This document shows, piece by piece, positions 30,601-38,346 of a stretch of DNA of 64,000 bases. The DNA comes from Chitinophagaceae bacterium UBA7600. GTDB lineage: Bacteria > Bacteroidota > Bacteroidia > Chitinophagales > Chitinophagaceae. Under the pieces are notes generated by a model that was given only the letters and a program-made list of their open reading frames with translations, was not told the origin of the DNA and ran no database searches. The stretch's first letter is position 1, and each line of letters starts with the position of its first letter. The stretch spans positions 48,641 through 112,640 of the forward strand of contig DLKC01000043.1 of NCBI GenBank assembly GCA_002478885.1, given 5' to 3'. The position numbers and the translations under genes are program-made.

Positions 30601-30986
30601 ACGCGGGAATAAAATATTTCTCGGGCACTGCTGCTTATACGAAAACGGTCAACGCGCCTGCAAGCTGGTTTACCAAAGATGCAGAGCTATGGCTCAACCT
30701 CGGAGAGGTAAAAAATATTGCGGAGGTAAGCGTCAATGGAAAATCACTCGGCATTCTCTGGAAAAAACCTTTCCGCGTCAATGTCACCGGCGCATTAAAG
30801 CAGGGCGACAACACAATAGAAATAAAAGTTACCGACCTCTGGGTTAACCGGCTCATCGGCGATGCACAACCTGGGGTTACCAATAAAATCACCTATACAA
30901 CCATGCCTTTTTACCAGGCGAATTCAAAATTGTTGCCGGCAGGTTTGTTGGGGCCGGTGCAGGTAATGTCTGTTAACAGGAAATAG
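27642..30986 (+). CDS. GH106-like alpha-L-rhamnosidase, secreted
   Basis: The ATG start gives 1114 aa with a signal peptide (MKKLLLFSLATALSVSAFSQ); a TTG three codons earlier is less likely. The N-terminal motif PRVWWHWMNGNIS followed by DLEWMHRVGIGGF is characteristic of GH106 rhamnosidases. A discoidin-like insertion lies around residues 205-350. The catalytic barrel continues to ~830, and a C-terminal beta-sandwich contains LWLNLGEVKNIAEVSVNG and KVTDLWVNR. It should release terminal L-rhamnose from plant or microbial glycans in the periplasm or outside. It is the first gene of the rhamnose island, with RhaT, RhaEW, RhaM, RhaI and RhaB downstream, which supports the rhamnose specificity. 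Confidence 0.9.
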   Translation: MKKLLLFSLATALSVSAFSQVTTSSNDPVYKGFVNPPNAAQPRVWWHWMNGNISKDGIRKDLEWMHRVGIGGFQNFDAALATPQIVEKRLTYMTPGWKDAFRFTTKLADSLHLEMAIAGSPGWSESGGPWVKPADGMKKIVWTETRVKGGASNIVVPKRAGVTGPYQNIPKSTDFGETEESLKQNDFYKDIAVIAYKLPAADKSLSDLGAVVTSSGGNFTLQQLTDGDLGNTNLLPRDSATGYGWIRFAFPQPQTIKAVTMVGGGNPGVFGMGADAKDGRRLEASDDGINYRFICLITPGAVLQQTISIPATTAKYFRVTVKNPPKPVNLGAAFGLGGTPDPKDPGGTAIAEIVLHPADRINMIEEKAAFAPVGDLDKKTTTTANDIVATNDIIDLTGKLNADGTLNWTAPAGEWNVVRFGYSLMGINNHPASPEATGLEVDKLDPVAIKNYFENYLSQYNNATGGLMGAKGGLQFMVTDSWEAGAQNWTANLPAEFQKRRGYSMLPWLPVLTGQVIKSAQASEQFLFDFRHTLSEMVSDYHYDGLTKILAAHGMKRYSESHEDGRAIIADGMEVKRTAAIPMAALWTPNIYMNQNDQTKYTADIRESASVAHIYGQNLVAAESLTALGIGGTAWSYSPENLKPSVDLEMANGLNRFVIHCSPHQPVDDKIPGLGLGPFGQWYTRHETWAEQAVAWNAYLSRSSYMLQQGKFVADVVYYYGEDNNITNLYRFGLPAIPEGYNFDFINADALINMLSVKDGKLVTTSGMAYRVLVLDSNATKMSLPVLRKISSLVKAGATVTGVKPTTVTGLADDQAEFNKLVNEIWSSANTKVLEGKSLKEVLNITPDFTYTKANGNTKLLYVHRKTNDRDIYWVNSRTGDVQDIEATFRVDGKVPELWFAETGKTEPLSYSIANGVTKVKLHMEPNDALFVIFKNKATTNTLELPAVNANELATVDGSWNVSFQKDRGAPAAATFDKLASFTENADAGIKYFSGTAAYTKTVNAPASWFTKDAELWLNLGEVKNIAEVSVNGKSLGILWKKPFRVNVTGALKQGDNTIEIKVTDLWVNRLIGDAQPGVTNKITYTTMPFYQANSKLLPAGLLGPVQVMSVNRK

Positions 30987-31030
30987 CAAATGATGATGAA
31001 CCCGGCTGCATTGCATGCAGGAGGCTTTAC

Positions 31031-31167
31031 TTGCGTCGCACTCTTGTGCTGCATAACGCAACTGTGCAAAACGAAAGCCCGGGAAATAATAACCAGTGCC
31101 TGAAAAAGGCTATTCTTGATCGTGAGCTTGCCGGCTCATATTATGCCGTACAAGTGTGCGACGCAAC
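31031..31167. repeat. Dispersed repeat family A, widely spaced arms
   Basis: The left arm TTGCGTCGCACTCTTGTGC (31031-31049) and the right arm GTACAAGTGTGCGACGCAAC (31148-31167) are separated by about 98 bp instead of the usual 20-30. The copy lies between the GH106 and esterase genes. Confidence 0.85.
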
Positions 31168-31234
31168 AGGTGCTGACAAGCGGTTTGCAGCCCGGTAAAT
31201 AATCAATATCTTCCGTCTTGTAAAATCAACGATC

Positions 31235-32110
31235 ATGAAAATACGGTCATTTGTTGCCTTTGTATTACTACTCTGCCTCAATGAAAATATACATGCCCAG
31301 AAAGTTATTCAACTGTACAATGGCGCGGCGCCCGGCTCTGAAAAGTGGAACTGGCAAGAGCAGCAGGTAAAGGTCGACATCGGGTCGATTGCATCAGATG
31401 TATCGCAACCTACGATAACGGCTTATGTCCCGGCAAAACCAAACGGCACCGCGGTGGTCATCGCCCCTGGCGGCGCATTTCATGTGCTTGCATTCGATCT
31501 TGAAGGAACGGAAGTGGCGAAGCGTTTGAATGCAAAAGGCATCACCGCTTTTGTCTTAAAATACCGCGTGGTGCATACCGATCCTGCACATCCTGAAAAC
31601 AGCATCGGCAACTTGTTTGCAACAAAGAATTTTAAAAAACTTGATTCGCTGAATGCGCCTGTTGTACCGCTGGCCATGCAGGATGGATTAACGGCGGTTA
31701 AATATGTTCGTGAGCATGCCGCAGACTACCAGGTAGATCCCAACAAAATTGGCTTCATGGGTTTCTCCGCAGGTGGCACGGTAACTATGTGTGTTGCATA
31801 CAATGCGACAGAGGAAAACCGCCCGAACTTTCTCGCACCCATTTATGCATACGAAGGTGCCATCATTGGCTCAACAGTGCCTTCGGTGCAGACGCCCATA
31901 TTTATTACTGCAGCCAGCGACGATGATCTCGGACTCGCTACACACAGTGTTCATATTTACCTGAAATGGCTCGGGGCAAACCAGCCTGCAGAACTGCACA
32001 TGTATGAAAAAGGCAAGCATGGCTTTGGTACCAAAACACAAGGCCTGCCGGTGGATTCATGGATGGACAGGTTCTCGGAATGGTTAACCATGCACGGGTT
32101 GATACAATAA
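31235..32110 (+). CDS. Secreted alpha/beta-hydrolase, acetyl-xylan-esterase-like
   Basis: A 291-aa protein with a signal peptide at residues 1-22 (ending IHAQ). The alpha/beta-hydrolase parts are an oxyanion-hole motif APGGAFH (78-83), the nucleophile elbow GFSAGG with Ser178, an acidic residue in AASDDD (229-231) and His262 in KHGFG. This is the BD-FAE/acetyl-esterase type often linked to glycan breakdown. In this locus it would remove acetyl or related esters that block the rhamnosidase or GH39 enzyme. It follows the GH106 gene in the same direction across a repeat-A copy. The true acyl substrate is unknown. Confidence 0.88.
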   Translation: MKIRSFVAFVLLLCLNENIHAQKVIQLYNGAAPGSEKWNWQEQQVKVDIGSIASDVSQPTITAYVPAKPNGTAVVIAPGGAFHVLAFDLEGTEVAKRLNAKGITAFVLKYRVVHTDPAHPENSIGNLFATKNFKKLDSLNAPVVPLAMQDGLTAVKYVREHAADYQVDPNKIGFMGFSAGGTVTMCVAYNATEENRPNFLAPIYAYEGAIIGSTVPSVQTPIFITAASDDDLGLATHSVHIYLKWLGANQPAELHMYEKGKHGFGTKTQGLPVDSWMDRFSEWLTMHGLIQ

Positions 32111-32170
32111 AAAAATCATTGGCCGGTGATGTACACAGCACTGTTGCCAACTTTTAAAAACATAATATAA

Positions 32171-32467
32171 ATGATTCGTCATTCTGTCATTTTTACATTA
32201 AAATCATCGGTAGACGCTGCAGGAGTAAAAGCGTTCTTTGAAGCGGCACATAAACTTGCCGCTATTCCGGGTGTGCAGCATTTTGAAAGCCTGAAACAGG
32301 TCAGCAAAAAAAATGGCTACGGGTTTGGCCTGTCAATGGAGTTTGCCGATGAAGCTTTGTATGAACAGTACAATAACCATCCGTTGCATGTGCAGTTTAT
32401 ACAGGATCATTGGTTGCCTGCTGTTGCTGAGTTTATGGAGATTGATTACCTGCCCTACGAACAATAG
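32171..32467 (+). CDS. Dabb-family (stress-responsive A/B barrel) protein
   Basis: A 98-aa protein that starts MIRHSVIFTLK and matches the dimeric alpha/beta-barrel (Dabb) fold: HSVIFTLK, then AHKLAAIPGVQHFE, YGFGLSMEFADEALYEQYNNHP, and the ending DHWLPAVAEFMEIDY. There is no signal peptide. Family members are small ferredoxin-like barrels, some of them enzymes and some of unknown role. It begins 60 nt after the esterase stop and is probably co-transcribed. Its job in the rhamnose island is unclear; a sugar- or ester-related accessory role is inference only. Confidence 0.85.
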   Translation: MIRHSVIFTLKSSVDAAGVKAFFEAAHKLAAIPGVQHFESLKQVSKKNGYGFGLSMEFADEALYEQYNNHPLHVQFIQDHWLPAVAEFMEIDYLPYEQ

Positions 32468-32490
32468 CCGATAGATGGACAAGGCCCCGA

Positions 32491-32510
32491 AGGGAGTGAC
32501 ACAACGAAGT
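32491..32510. repeat. Dispersed repeat family A, right arm only
   Basis: AGGGAGTGACACAACGAAGT is the reverse-complement counterpart of the TTGTGTCACTCCCTT arm seen at 61483. It lies between the Dabb and oxidase genes. Confidence 0.65.
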
Positions 32511-32558
32511 TGAACAGTGTTACATAAGCCGGCAACATATAAAGCATTAAACAGGATT

Positions 32559-33704
32559 ATGGAAATAAAATATAACAGCGCTTATCCATCTATTGATGAC
32601 CTGAAGAAACAGGCACGCAGGAAGATTCCCCGCTTTGCTTTCGAATACCTCGACGGCGGCTGTAATGAAGATGTGAACCTTTATAAAAATACTGCCGAGT
32701 TAAGACAGGTTGAATTAAAGCCATACTATCTCGATAACTACAGCGCGCCTGATATGCGCACGGCATTATTTGGCCATGTATACGATGCGCCATTTGGTGT
32801 TGCGCCGGTCGGGCTTCAAGGCCTCATTTGGCCCGGTGCGCCTGAAATACTTGCCAGGGCTGCATTTGATCATAACATACCATTTATACTAAGCACAGTC
32901 TCCACATCATCCATCGAAACGATCGGGGAAATAACGGAAGGCAGGGCCTGGTTTCAATTGTACCATCCCGCGGAGCCGGAGATAAGGGACAGCGTTATCA
33001 AACGCGCAGCCGCCGCAAATTATCCGGTCCTTGTTTTGCTCTGCGACGTGCCTGCCTTTGGTTTCAGGCCAAGAGACATCCGCAACGGTTTGGCCATGCC
33101 GCCGCGCATGACCGCTAAAAACATATGGCAGATTATGGGCAGGCCGGAATGGGCCTTGCGCACATTATTCCATGGACAGCCGGAGTTCGCAACAATGAAA
33201 CCCTATATGCCAAAAGGCCTCAACATGAAACGGCTTGGCTTGTTCATGAACAAAACATTTTCGGGAAGGCTGAATGCCGAAAGAATAAAACCGATCCGCG
33301 ATATGTGGAAAGGCAAGATCGTTTTAAAAGGTGTGGCGAGCGAAGAAGATACAGAAATGGCACTATCGCTTGGATTGGATGGCATCATCGTTTCCAATCA
33401 TGGCGGCAGGCAACTGGATGCGGGGCAGTCAACAATAAAGACATTGCCGCCGATCGTTGAAAAATACAAGGGCAAACTCACGATCATGATGGATAGTGGT
33501 GTGCGCTCAGGCCCCGATGTGGCGAGGGTTTTAGCGAGTGGCGCTGATTTCGCCTTTATGGGCCGGTCTTTTATGTACGGTGTTGCGGCACTTGGCAAAG
33601 ACGGAGGCAACCATACCATTTCTATTTTAAAAGCACAATTGAAACAGGTGATGGAACAGGTGTGCTGCGCAAAGGTCAGCGATTTGCCAAAGCATATCAT
33701 CTAA
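32559..33704 (+). CDS. FMN-dependent alpha-hydroxyacid oxidase/dehydrogenase (LldD-like)
   Basis: The ATG at 32559, preceded by ACAGGA, gives 381 aa; an upstream GTG would add 14 residues overlapping intergenic sequence. The protein is a TIM barrel of the glycolate oxidase/L-lactate dehydrogenase family: N-terminal FAFEYLDGGCNED, substrate strand AWFQLYHP, RPRDIRNGLAMPP, KGVASEEDTEMALSLG, the catalytic His in SNHGGRQLD, and FMN-phosphate binding DSGVRSGPDVARVLASGA. It has no signal peptide. It likely oxidises L-lactate or a related 2-hydroxyacid to the 2-oxoacid. In this island that fits conversion of the L-lactate formed from lactaldehyde by RhaEW into pyruvate. Substrate choice is inferred from context. 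Confidence 0.88.
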   Translation: MEIKYNSAYPSIDDLKKQARRKIPRFAFEYLDGGCNEDVNLYKNTAELRQVELKPYYLDNYSAPDMRTALFGHVYDAPFGVAPVGLQGLIWPGAPEILARAAFDHNIPFILSTVSTSSIETIGEITEGRAWFQLYHPAEPEIRDSVIKRAAAANYPVLVLLCDVPAFGFRPRDIRNGLAMPPRMTAKNIWQIMGRPEWALRTLFHGQPEFATMKPYMPKGLNMKRLGLFMNKTFSGRLNAERIKPIRDMWKGKIVLKGVASEEDTEMALSLGLDGIIVSNHGGRQLDAGQSTIKTLPPIVEKYKGKLTIMMDSGVRSGPDVARVLASGADFAFMGRSFMYGVAALGKDGGNHTISILKAQLKQVMEQVCCAKVSDLPKHII

Positions 33705-33750
33705 GCTTATTGGCGTTGCTTTGCCAGGCTGTTGTTGAAATAAAGCATAC

Positions 33751-33771
33751 AGCACAAGGGTGCGACGCAAG
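33751..33771. repeat. Dispersed repeat family A, right arm only
   Basis: AGCACAAGGGTGCGACGCAAG matches the right arm. The bases after it (AAAAGCTCAATAGTATTACTGGC) resemble those following other right arms, so the element extends beyond the core. Confidence 0.75.
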
Positions 33772-33819
33772 AAAAGCTCAATAGTATTACTGGCTTATGG
33801 TCAACAAATCAATTGAATT

Positions 33820-35247
33820 ATGGCAAAAGCATCTGCGCTGAAAATTGGATTATTTGGAATCGGCCTCGATACCTATTGGCCACAGTTTGAAGGATTGAAA
33901 GAACGCCTTGAAGGCTACCTGCATGTTGTTCACGAAAAGCTGGCCGCTATTCATCCTGCCGTGATCAATGCAGGGCTTATTGATACAACAGATAAAGCAT
34001 TTGAGGCGGGTCGTCTTTTCAGGCAACAGGATGTTGACATTGTCTTTTTATATGTAAGCACTTACGCATTATCGTCGACTGTTCTGCCGGTCGTTCAAAA
34101 GGCAAAGGTTCCGGTAATTATTTTAAATCTTGCTCCCGCGGAAAGTATAGATTATGCCGTGTTCAATGCAATGGGCAACCGGACAAAAATGACCGGCGAA
34201 TGGCTGGCCTTTTGCAATGCCTGTCCTGTTCCCGAGATCGCCAATGTGTTTACCCGAACCGGTATAAAATTTCAACAGGTAACCGGTATGCTGCATGATC
34301 CGGCATGCTGGAAAGAGATAAGCGGGTGGGTGGAAGCCGCAGCAGTGGCGAACATCATGCAAAACAACCGCCTTGGCTGCATGGGGCATTATTACAGTGG
34401 TATGCTGGATATTTATACAGACCTGACCGAACAATATGCTTATTTCGGTGGGCATATCGAACTGCTCGAAGTGGAAGAACTCGCAGCCTTGCGTAAACAG
34501 GTAACCATTGAAGCGGTAAAAGGAAGACTCAAACTTTTTGCTGAAACATTTGATGTGCAGCCTGATTGCCCGGCAGGTGAACTGGAAAAAGCTGCCGTCA
34601 CTGCTGTCGCCCTTGATAAACTCGTTGAACAATACCAGCTCGGTTCCATGGCTTATTATTACAAAGGCACAGGTAATAAAGAAAATGAAGAAGCTATCAG
34701 CTCAATTATCCTTGGTAACTCAATGCTTACTGCAAGAGGCATTCCTGTCGCAGGGGAATACGAGATAAAAAATGCACAGGCGATGAAGATCATGGACAGC
34801 TTTGAAGCCGGCGGTTCTTTTACCGAATACTATGCAATGGATTTTAAAGACGACGTGGTATTGATGGGGCATGATGGTCCCGGCCACATAGCCATTGCAG
34901 AGGGCAAAACAAAAGTGCGCCCGCTAAAAGTATATCATGGCAAAGTAGGGCAGGGGCTGTCCGTGGAAATGTCTGTCAAGAATGGCCCGGTAACTTTATT
35001 AAGTGTAGTCGAGCAAAAGGATAAATTAATATTGCTGCTTGCAGAAGCGGAAGCTGTTTCCGGCCCTATTCTCGAAATAGGCAACACAAATAGCCGCTAT
35101 AGATTCCCAATAGGCGCCAGGAAATTTGTAAACAATTGGAACAGTCAGGGGCCTGCACACCATTGCGCGGTGGGCGTTGGCCATATCAGTTCGAAGATTG
35201 AGAAGCTGGGACAGTTACTCGATATGGATGTAATCAAAGTTTGCTGA
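33820..35247 (+). CDS. L-fucose/L-arabinose isomerase-family protein
   Basis: A 475-aa cytoplasmic protein related to AraA/FucI-type isomerases. The N-terminal Rossmann-like half contains GIGLDTYWPQFEGL and GRLFRQQDVDIVFLYVSTYA. Probable Mn-site residues are seen in the C-terminal half: Glu in VAGEYEIKNA, Glu in FTEYYAMDF, His in MGHDGPGH and His in PAHHCAVGVGH, in the order expected from AraA. It would interconvert an aldose and a ketose. Since the rhamnose step already has RhaI, this enzyme probably handles another sugar freed by the neighbouring hydrolases; that is an inference. It is followed after 19 nt by the GH39-like gene, suggesting co-expression. Confidence 0.82.
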   Translation: MAKASALKIGLFGIGLDTYWPQFEGLKERLEGYLHVVHEKLAAIHPAVINAGLIDTTDKAFEAGRLFRQQDVDIVFLYVSTYALSSTVLPVVQKAKVPVIILNLAPAESIDYAVFNAMGNRTKMTGEWLAFCNACPVPEIANVFTRTGIKFQQVTGMLHDPACWKEISGWVEAAAVANIMQNNRLGCMGHYYSGMLDIYTDLTEQYAYFGGHIELLEVEELAALRKQVTIEAVKGRLKLFAETFDVQPDCPAGELEKAAVTAVALDKLVEQYQLGSMAYYYKGTGNKENEEAISSIILGNSMLTARGIPVAGEYEIKNAQAMKIMDSFEAGGSFTEYYAMDFKDDVVLMGHDGPGHIAIAEGKTKVRPLKVYHGKVGQGLSVEMSVKNGPVTLLSVVEQKDKLILLLAEAEAVSGPILEIGNTNSRYRFPIGARKFVNNWNSQGPAHHCAVGVGHISSKIEKLGQLLDMDVIKVC

Positions 35248-35266
35248 ATACAATAATCAAAGCCAC

Positions 35267-36751
35267 ATGAAAAGAGACTTGCGTTTTATTTACAGGCATT
35301 TGCTCACGCTGACAACCGCTGCGTTATTTATGACAGCCATTCCTGCACAGGAAAACAAGCTCATTGTCGACTGGAATAAAGTGGAGCATGTCTCCAAGAC
35401 AACCGCCACCTTACAGGTGGTAGAAAATCCCATGGTAAGGCCGCCTTCACCGATTCACCAGGGAACATTTAAAGCGTTGAAAAACCTGGGCGCCGACTAT
35501 GTTCGTTATGTGCCCTGGTTCCCTTATCCAAAGATGGCTGTTGCCGAATTAAAACCTCCAACCAAAACAGAAACCTTTTGGGATTTTACTTATGCAGACA
35601 GCACAATGGAAGCAATCATGAACGCAACTGCAGGCCACTCTGCCGTCATCAATTTCAGTACAACGCCGGCATGGATGTGGAAGACAGAAAAACCTGTTAC
35701 CTACCCGGAAGACGCTTACCAGGTCTGGTGGGATTATAACCAGGGAGAGGTGCTCAGGGATGAAACTGCAAAAGAACTGGCAGGCTATTATGCAAGAATG
35801 TTAAGCTGGTATACAAAAGGGGGCTTCACCGACGAACTGGGCGTTTTTCATCAGTCAAATCACCACTACAATATATCTTACTGGGAAGTGTTGAACGAGC
35901 CCGATCTCGAGCACAATCTTTCTCCAAAGGATTATACAAAAATCTATGATGCAGTTGTCTCTGAGATGAAGAAAGTATCGCCTGCAACTAAATTCATTGG
36001 CATATCGGTTGCATTTGAAAGCAACCCGGAATACTTCGAATATTTTCTTAATCCCAAAAACCATAAAGCAGGCGTTCCGCTCGATGGTATTTCTTACCAC
36101 TTTTATGGTACACCCTCTTTTGGCGGGCAAAAGATCCAGGACCTGCAATATGTATTCTTTGAAAAGGCCAACTACTTTTTGGATCGCGTACGGTATATTG
36201 AAAATATCCGGAAACGTCTTTCGCCAAATACGATCACGACCATCAATGAAATCGGCACGATCATCAATGCAAAAACGGGCAGCGATATTCCCAAGGGCTA
36301 TTGGAATTTGTCAGGCGCCATGTATGCTTATCTTTTGCTCGAGCTTACCAAACTCGGCATAGAAGTGGCCGGCGAATCGCAACTCGTCGGCTATCCCTCT
36401 CAATACCCCGATGTGAGTATGATGAACTGGGAAACAGCGCAGCCCAATCCGCGTTACTGGGTACTCAAATTATTAAAAGACAATTTCGGGCCCGGTGATA
36501 AACTCGTCAGCACATCACTCAGTGGAAGCGACGTCATTAGCCAGGCATTTATTACCGCAACCGGAAAGAAAATATTATTCATTAACCCACGCAACAGCGA
36601 AGTAAAGATCGCATTACCTGCCGAAGCCAACGGCGCCGGCCTTGCTGTTACCGATATCAGTACCGGCGACAATGAGGCAACCAAATCTACATTGCCCGCT
36701 GCATCTCTTACGCTTAAGCCTTTTGCTGTTGCCGTTGTTCAGTTAAAGTAA
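35267..36751 (+). CDS. GH39-like glycoside hydrolase, secreted
   Basis: A 494-aa protein with a signal peptide at about residues 1-27 (ending IPAQ). The catalytic barrel is a clan GH-A type close to GH39 (beta-xylosidase/iduronidase-like). It has the general acid/base Glu in WEVLNEPDLE and a candidate nucleophile Glu in TTINEIGTI, with the GH39-like N-terminal region RYVPWFPYPKMAVAEL. A short beta-sandwich closes the C-terminus (FAVAVVQLK). It follows the isomerase gene closely and is ended by a strong terminator. It probably trims xylose-like or other side chains from rhamnose-bearing glycans. The precise specificity is uncertain. Confidence 0.82.
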   Translation: MKRDLRFIYRHLLTLTTAALFMTAIPAQENKLIVDWNKVEHVSKTTATLQVVENPMVRPPSPIHQGTFKALKNLGADYVRYVPWFPYPKMAVAELKPPTKTETFWDFTYADSTMEAIMNATAGHSAVINFSTTPAWMWKTEKPVTYPEDAYQVWWDYNQGEVLRDETAKELAGYYARMLSWYTKGGFTDELGVFHQSNHHYNISYWEVLNEPDLEHNLSPKDYTKIYDAVVSEMKKVSPATKFIGISVAFESNPEYFEYFLNPKNHKAGVPLDGISYHFYGTPSFGGQKIQDLQYVFFEKANYFLDRVRYIENIRKRLSPNTITTINEIGTIINAKTGSDIPKGYWNLSGAMYAYLLLELTKLGIEVAGESQLVGYPSQYPDVSMMNWETAQPNPRYWVLKLLKDNFGPGDKLVSTSLSGSDVISQAFITATGKKILFINPRNSEVKIALPAEANGAGLAVTDISTGDNEATKSTLPAASLTLKPFAVAVVQLK

Positions 36752-36760
36752 TTTTTTGGG

Positions 36761-36792
36761 GCCGGGCCACAATGCTTTGCCCGGCTTTTCTT
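36761..36792 (+). terminator. Rho-independent terminator of the GH39-like gene
   Basis: Perfect 7-bp stem GCCGGGC / GCCCGGC with an 11-nt loop and a TTTTCTT tail, 9 nt after the stop codon. The tail runs directly into repeat A. Confidence 0.88.
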
Positions 36793-36809
36793 GCGTCGCA
36801 CACTTGTAC
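36791..36809. repeat. Dispersed repeat family A, left arm
   Basis: TTGCGTCGCACACTTGTAC, perfect consensus, abutting the terminator tail. Confidence 0.88.
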
Positions 36810-36916
36810 GGCAGCAAACAATCGGCTTTTAGTTACAGGCTTGCTTTTTATGCCCTGGGGTTACCCAGGTTTACCCAAAAACCAGGTGCTCATGTTTCGC
36901 CGCTCACGGTGATGCA

Positions 36917-36960
36917 GTACAAGAATGCGATCCCGGATCGTTGCTCCCGGAACAAGCGCT
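36917..36960. repeat. Long-form right arm of repeat family A
   Basis: It begins AGTACAAGAATGCGA like a normal right arm, but a segment of about 26 bp (TCCCGGATCGTTGCTCCCGG and AACAAG) is inserted before CGCTG. The insert can pair TCCCGG-type ends into a small hairpin. Confidence 0.75.
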
Positions 36961-37092
36961 GTATAAGCCGTACGATCAAACAAATGCCGGGCGCAAAAAA
37001 TAAATATCATGACAGACCATGATGGTTGTGAGGACAACGCTGGCTACTTTTACATAAGCTTATTCATTGCCATATAGAAAAATCAAAAGAAC

Positions 37093-38181
37093 ATGCAGGC
37101 TATACTAGGAGTCTTTTTTCATTTCATCGGAGGTTTTGCATCGGGCAGTTTTTACATGCCCTATAAAAAAGTAAAGGGCTGGCATTGGGAAAGTTTCTGG
37201 ATCGTTGGCGGGCTCTTTTCCTGGCTTATTGTTCCGCCGCTTGCGGCATACCTCACTATCCCCGGCTTCGCAGACATTATACGTGGCGCAGGTCCATCAA
37301 CACTGGGTATTACTTTTCTTTTTGGTGTGCTCTGGGGAATAGGTGGCTTAACATATGGACTTGGTGTTCGCTATCTCGGTGTGTCGCTTGGCAGTAGTAT
37401 CATCCTTGGGTTGTGCATGGTCTTCGGCGCATTGATTCCATCGATCTATTACGACCTCTTTCCCAAAGAAGGTAAAGACACTTTCAGCATGCTCACAGGC
37501 TCTGATTGGGGACTGACTGTTTTAACCGGTTTGGTTATCTGTATCATCGGCATCATCATTTGCGGCAAAGCCGGTATGATGAAAGAAAAGCAACTGGCAA
37601 CGGAGGCGACCGATCCACATGGCATGGAAACAAAGACCGAATATAAATTTGCGTTGGGCATGTTTGTATCTATTGTATCCGGTGTACTCAGTGCCTGTTT
37701 CAATTTTGGCCTCGAAGCAGGCAAGCCAATGGCCGAACTCGCCAACCATTTATGGCAGGCCGCCAATCCCAACCAGGGTAATTTTTTGTACCAGAACAAT
37801 GTTACATACGTGGTAGTGTTGTGGGGCGGGCTAACAACCAATTTCATCTGGTGTATGATATTGAATGCGCGCAATAAAACATTCGGTGATTACACAAACA
37901 GGAAAACACCATTGGTTGCCAATTATATTTTCTCGGCACTGGCCGGCACTACATGGTTTCTGCAATTCTTTTTCTATGGAATGGGCGAAAGCAAACTCGG
38001 CAACGGTGCAAGTTCATGGATACTGCATATGGCATTCATCATACTAACGGCAAATATGTGGGGACTTGTGTTGAAAGAGTGGAAAGCTGCAAACAGAAAG
38101 ACCATTAGCACCATTGTGCTTGGAATTATTACCATCATCATTTCTGTACTGGTGGTTGGTTATGGCAATTCAATAAAATAA
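37093..38181 (+). CDS. rhaT: L-rhamnose/proton symporter RhaT
   Basis: A 362-aa inner-membrane protein with about ten hydrophobic segments, collinear with the RhaT family. The start ILGVFFHFIGGFASGSFYMPYKKVKGWHWE is the recognisable signature (quoted in part here as FIGGFASGSFYMPYKKV). Conserved pieces also include GLTYGLGVRYLGVSLGSS and SGVLSACFNFGLEAGKP. It imports L-rhamnose driven by a proton gradient. It is followed by rhaEW, rhaM, rhaI and rhaB and preceded by secreted glycosidases, which fits uptake of released rhamnose. No dedicated regulator gene lies nearby. Confidence 0.95.
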   Translation: MQAILGVFFHFIGGFASGSFYMPYKKVKGWHWESFWIVGGLFSWLIVPPLAAYLTIPGFADIIRGAGPSTLGITFLFGVLWGIGGLTYGLGVRYLGVSLGSSIILGLCMVFGALIPSIYYDLFPKEGKDTFSMLTGSDWGLTVLTGLVICIIGIIICGKAGMMKEKQLATEATDPHGMETKTEYKFALGMFVSIVSGVLSACFNFGLEAGKPMAELANHLWQAANPNQGNFLYQNNVTYVVVLWGGLTTNFIWCMILNARNKTFGDYTNRKTPLVANYIFSALAGTTWFLQFFFYGMGESKLGNGASSWILHMAFIILTANMWGLVLKEWKAANRKTISTIVLGIITIIISVLVVGYGNSIK

Positions 38182-38252
38182 GGGTTGCTGTATAGGTTTT
38201 TGTGGGCCATTTAAAGGGTAAACATAGTCTTTTCTATAGCGCCTGGTCGCGT

Positions 38253-38266
38253 ACCTGCACGCAGGT
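38253..38266. promoter_or_regulatory. Perfect 14-bp palindrome upstream of rhaEW
   Basis: ACCTGCACGCAGGT, two 6-bp halves around AC, lies 81 bp before the rhaEW start in the 165-bp rhaT-rhaEW gap. It could be an operator or an RNA hairpin; no other copy was noticed. Confidence 0.35.
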
Positions 38267-38346
38267 GATGAAGGGTAACACTGCATTATTGCACAAAAGG
38301 AAATGAACAAAAAGCAAAAGTCTTACAATAAAAAATATTAATAGCT

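Larger units (their letters stand above)
36752..37092. other. Intergenic region with terminator and both repeat forms
   Basis: 341 bp between the GH39-like gene and rhaT, holding a terminator, a repeat-A left arm and a long-form right arm. An open frame at 36756-37022 reads through these elements and is not credible. The rhaT promoter should lie near 37020-37080; TACTTTTA there is a weak -7 candidate. Confidence 0.6.

Noticed and set aside
36756..37022. 88-codon open frame between the GH39-like gene and rhaT
   Set aside because: It is built from a terminator and two repeat elements, so coding is implausible.
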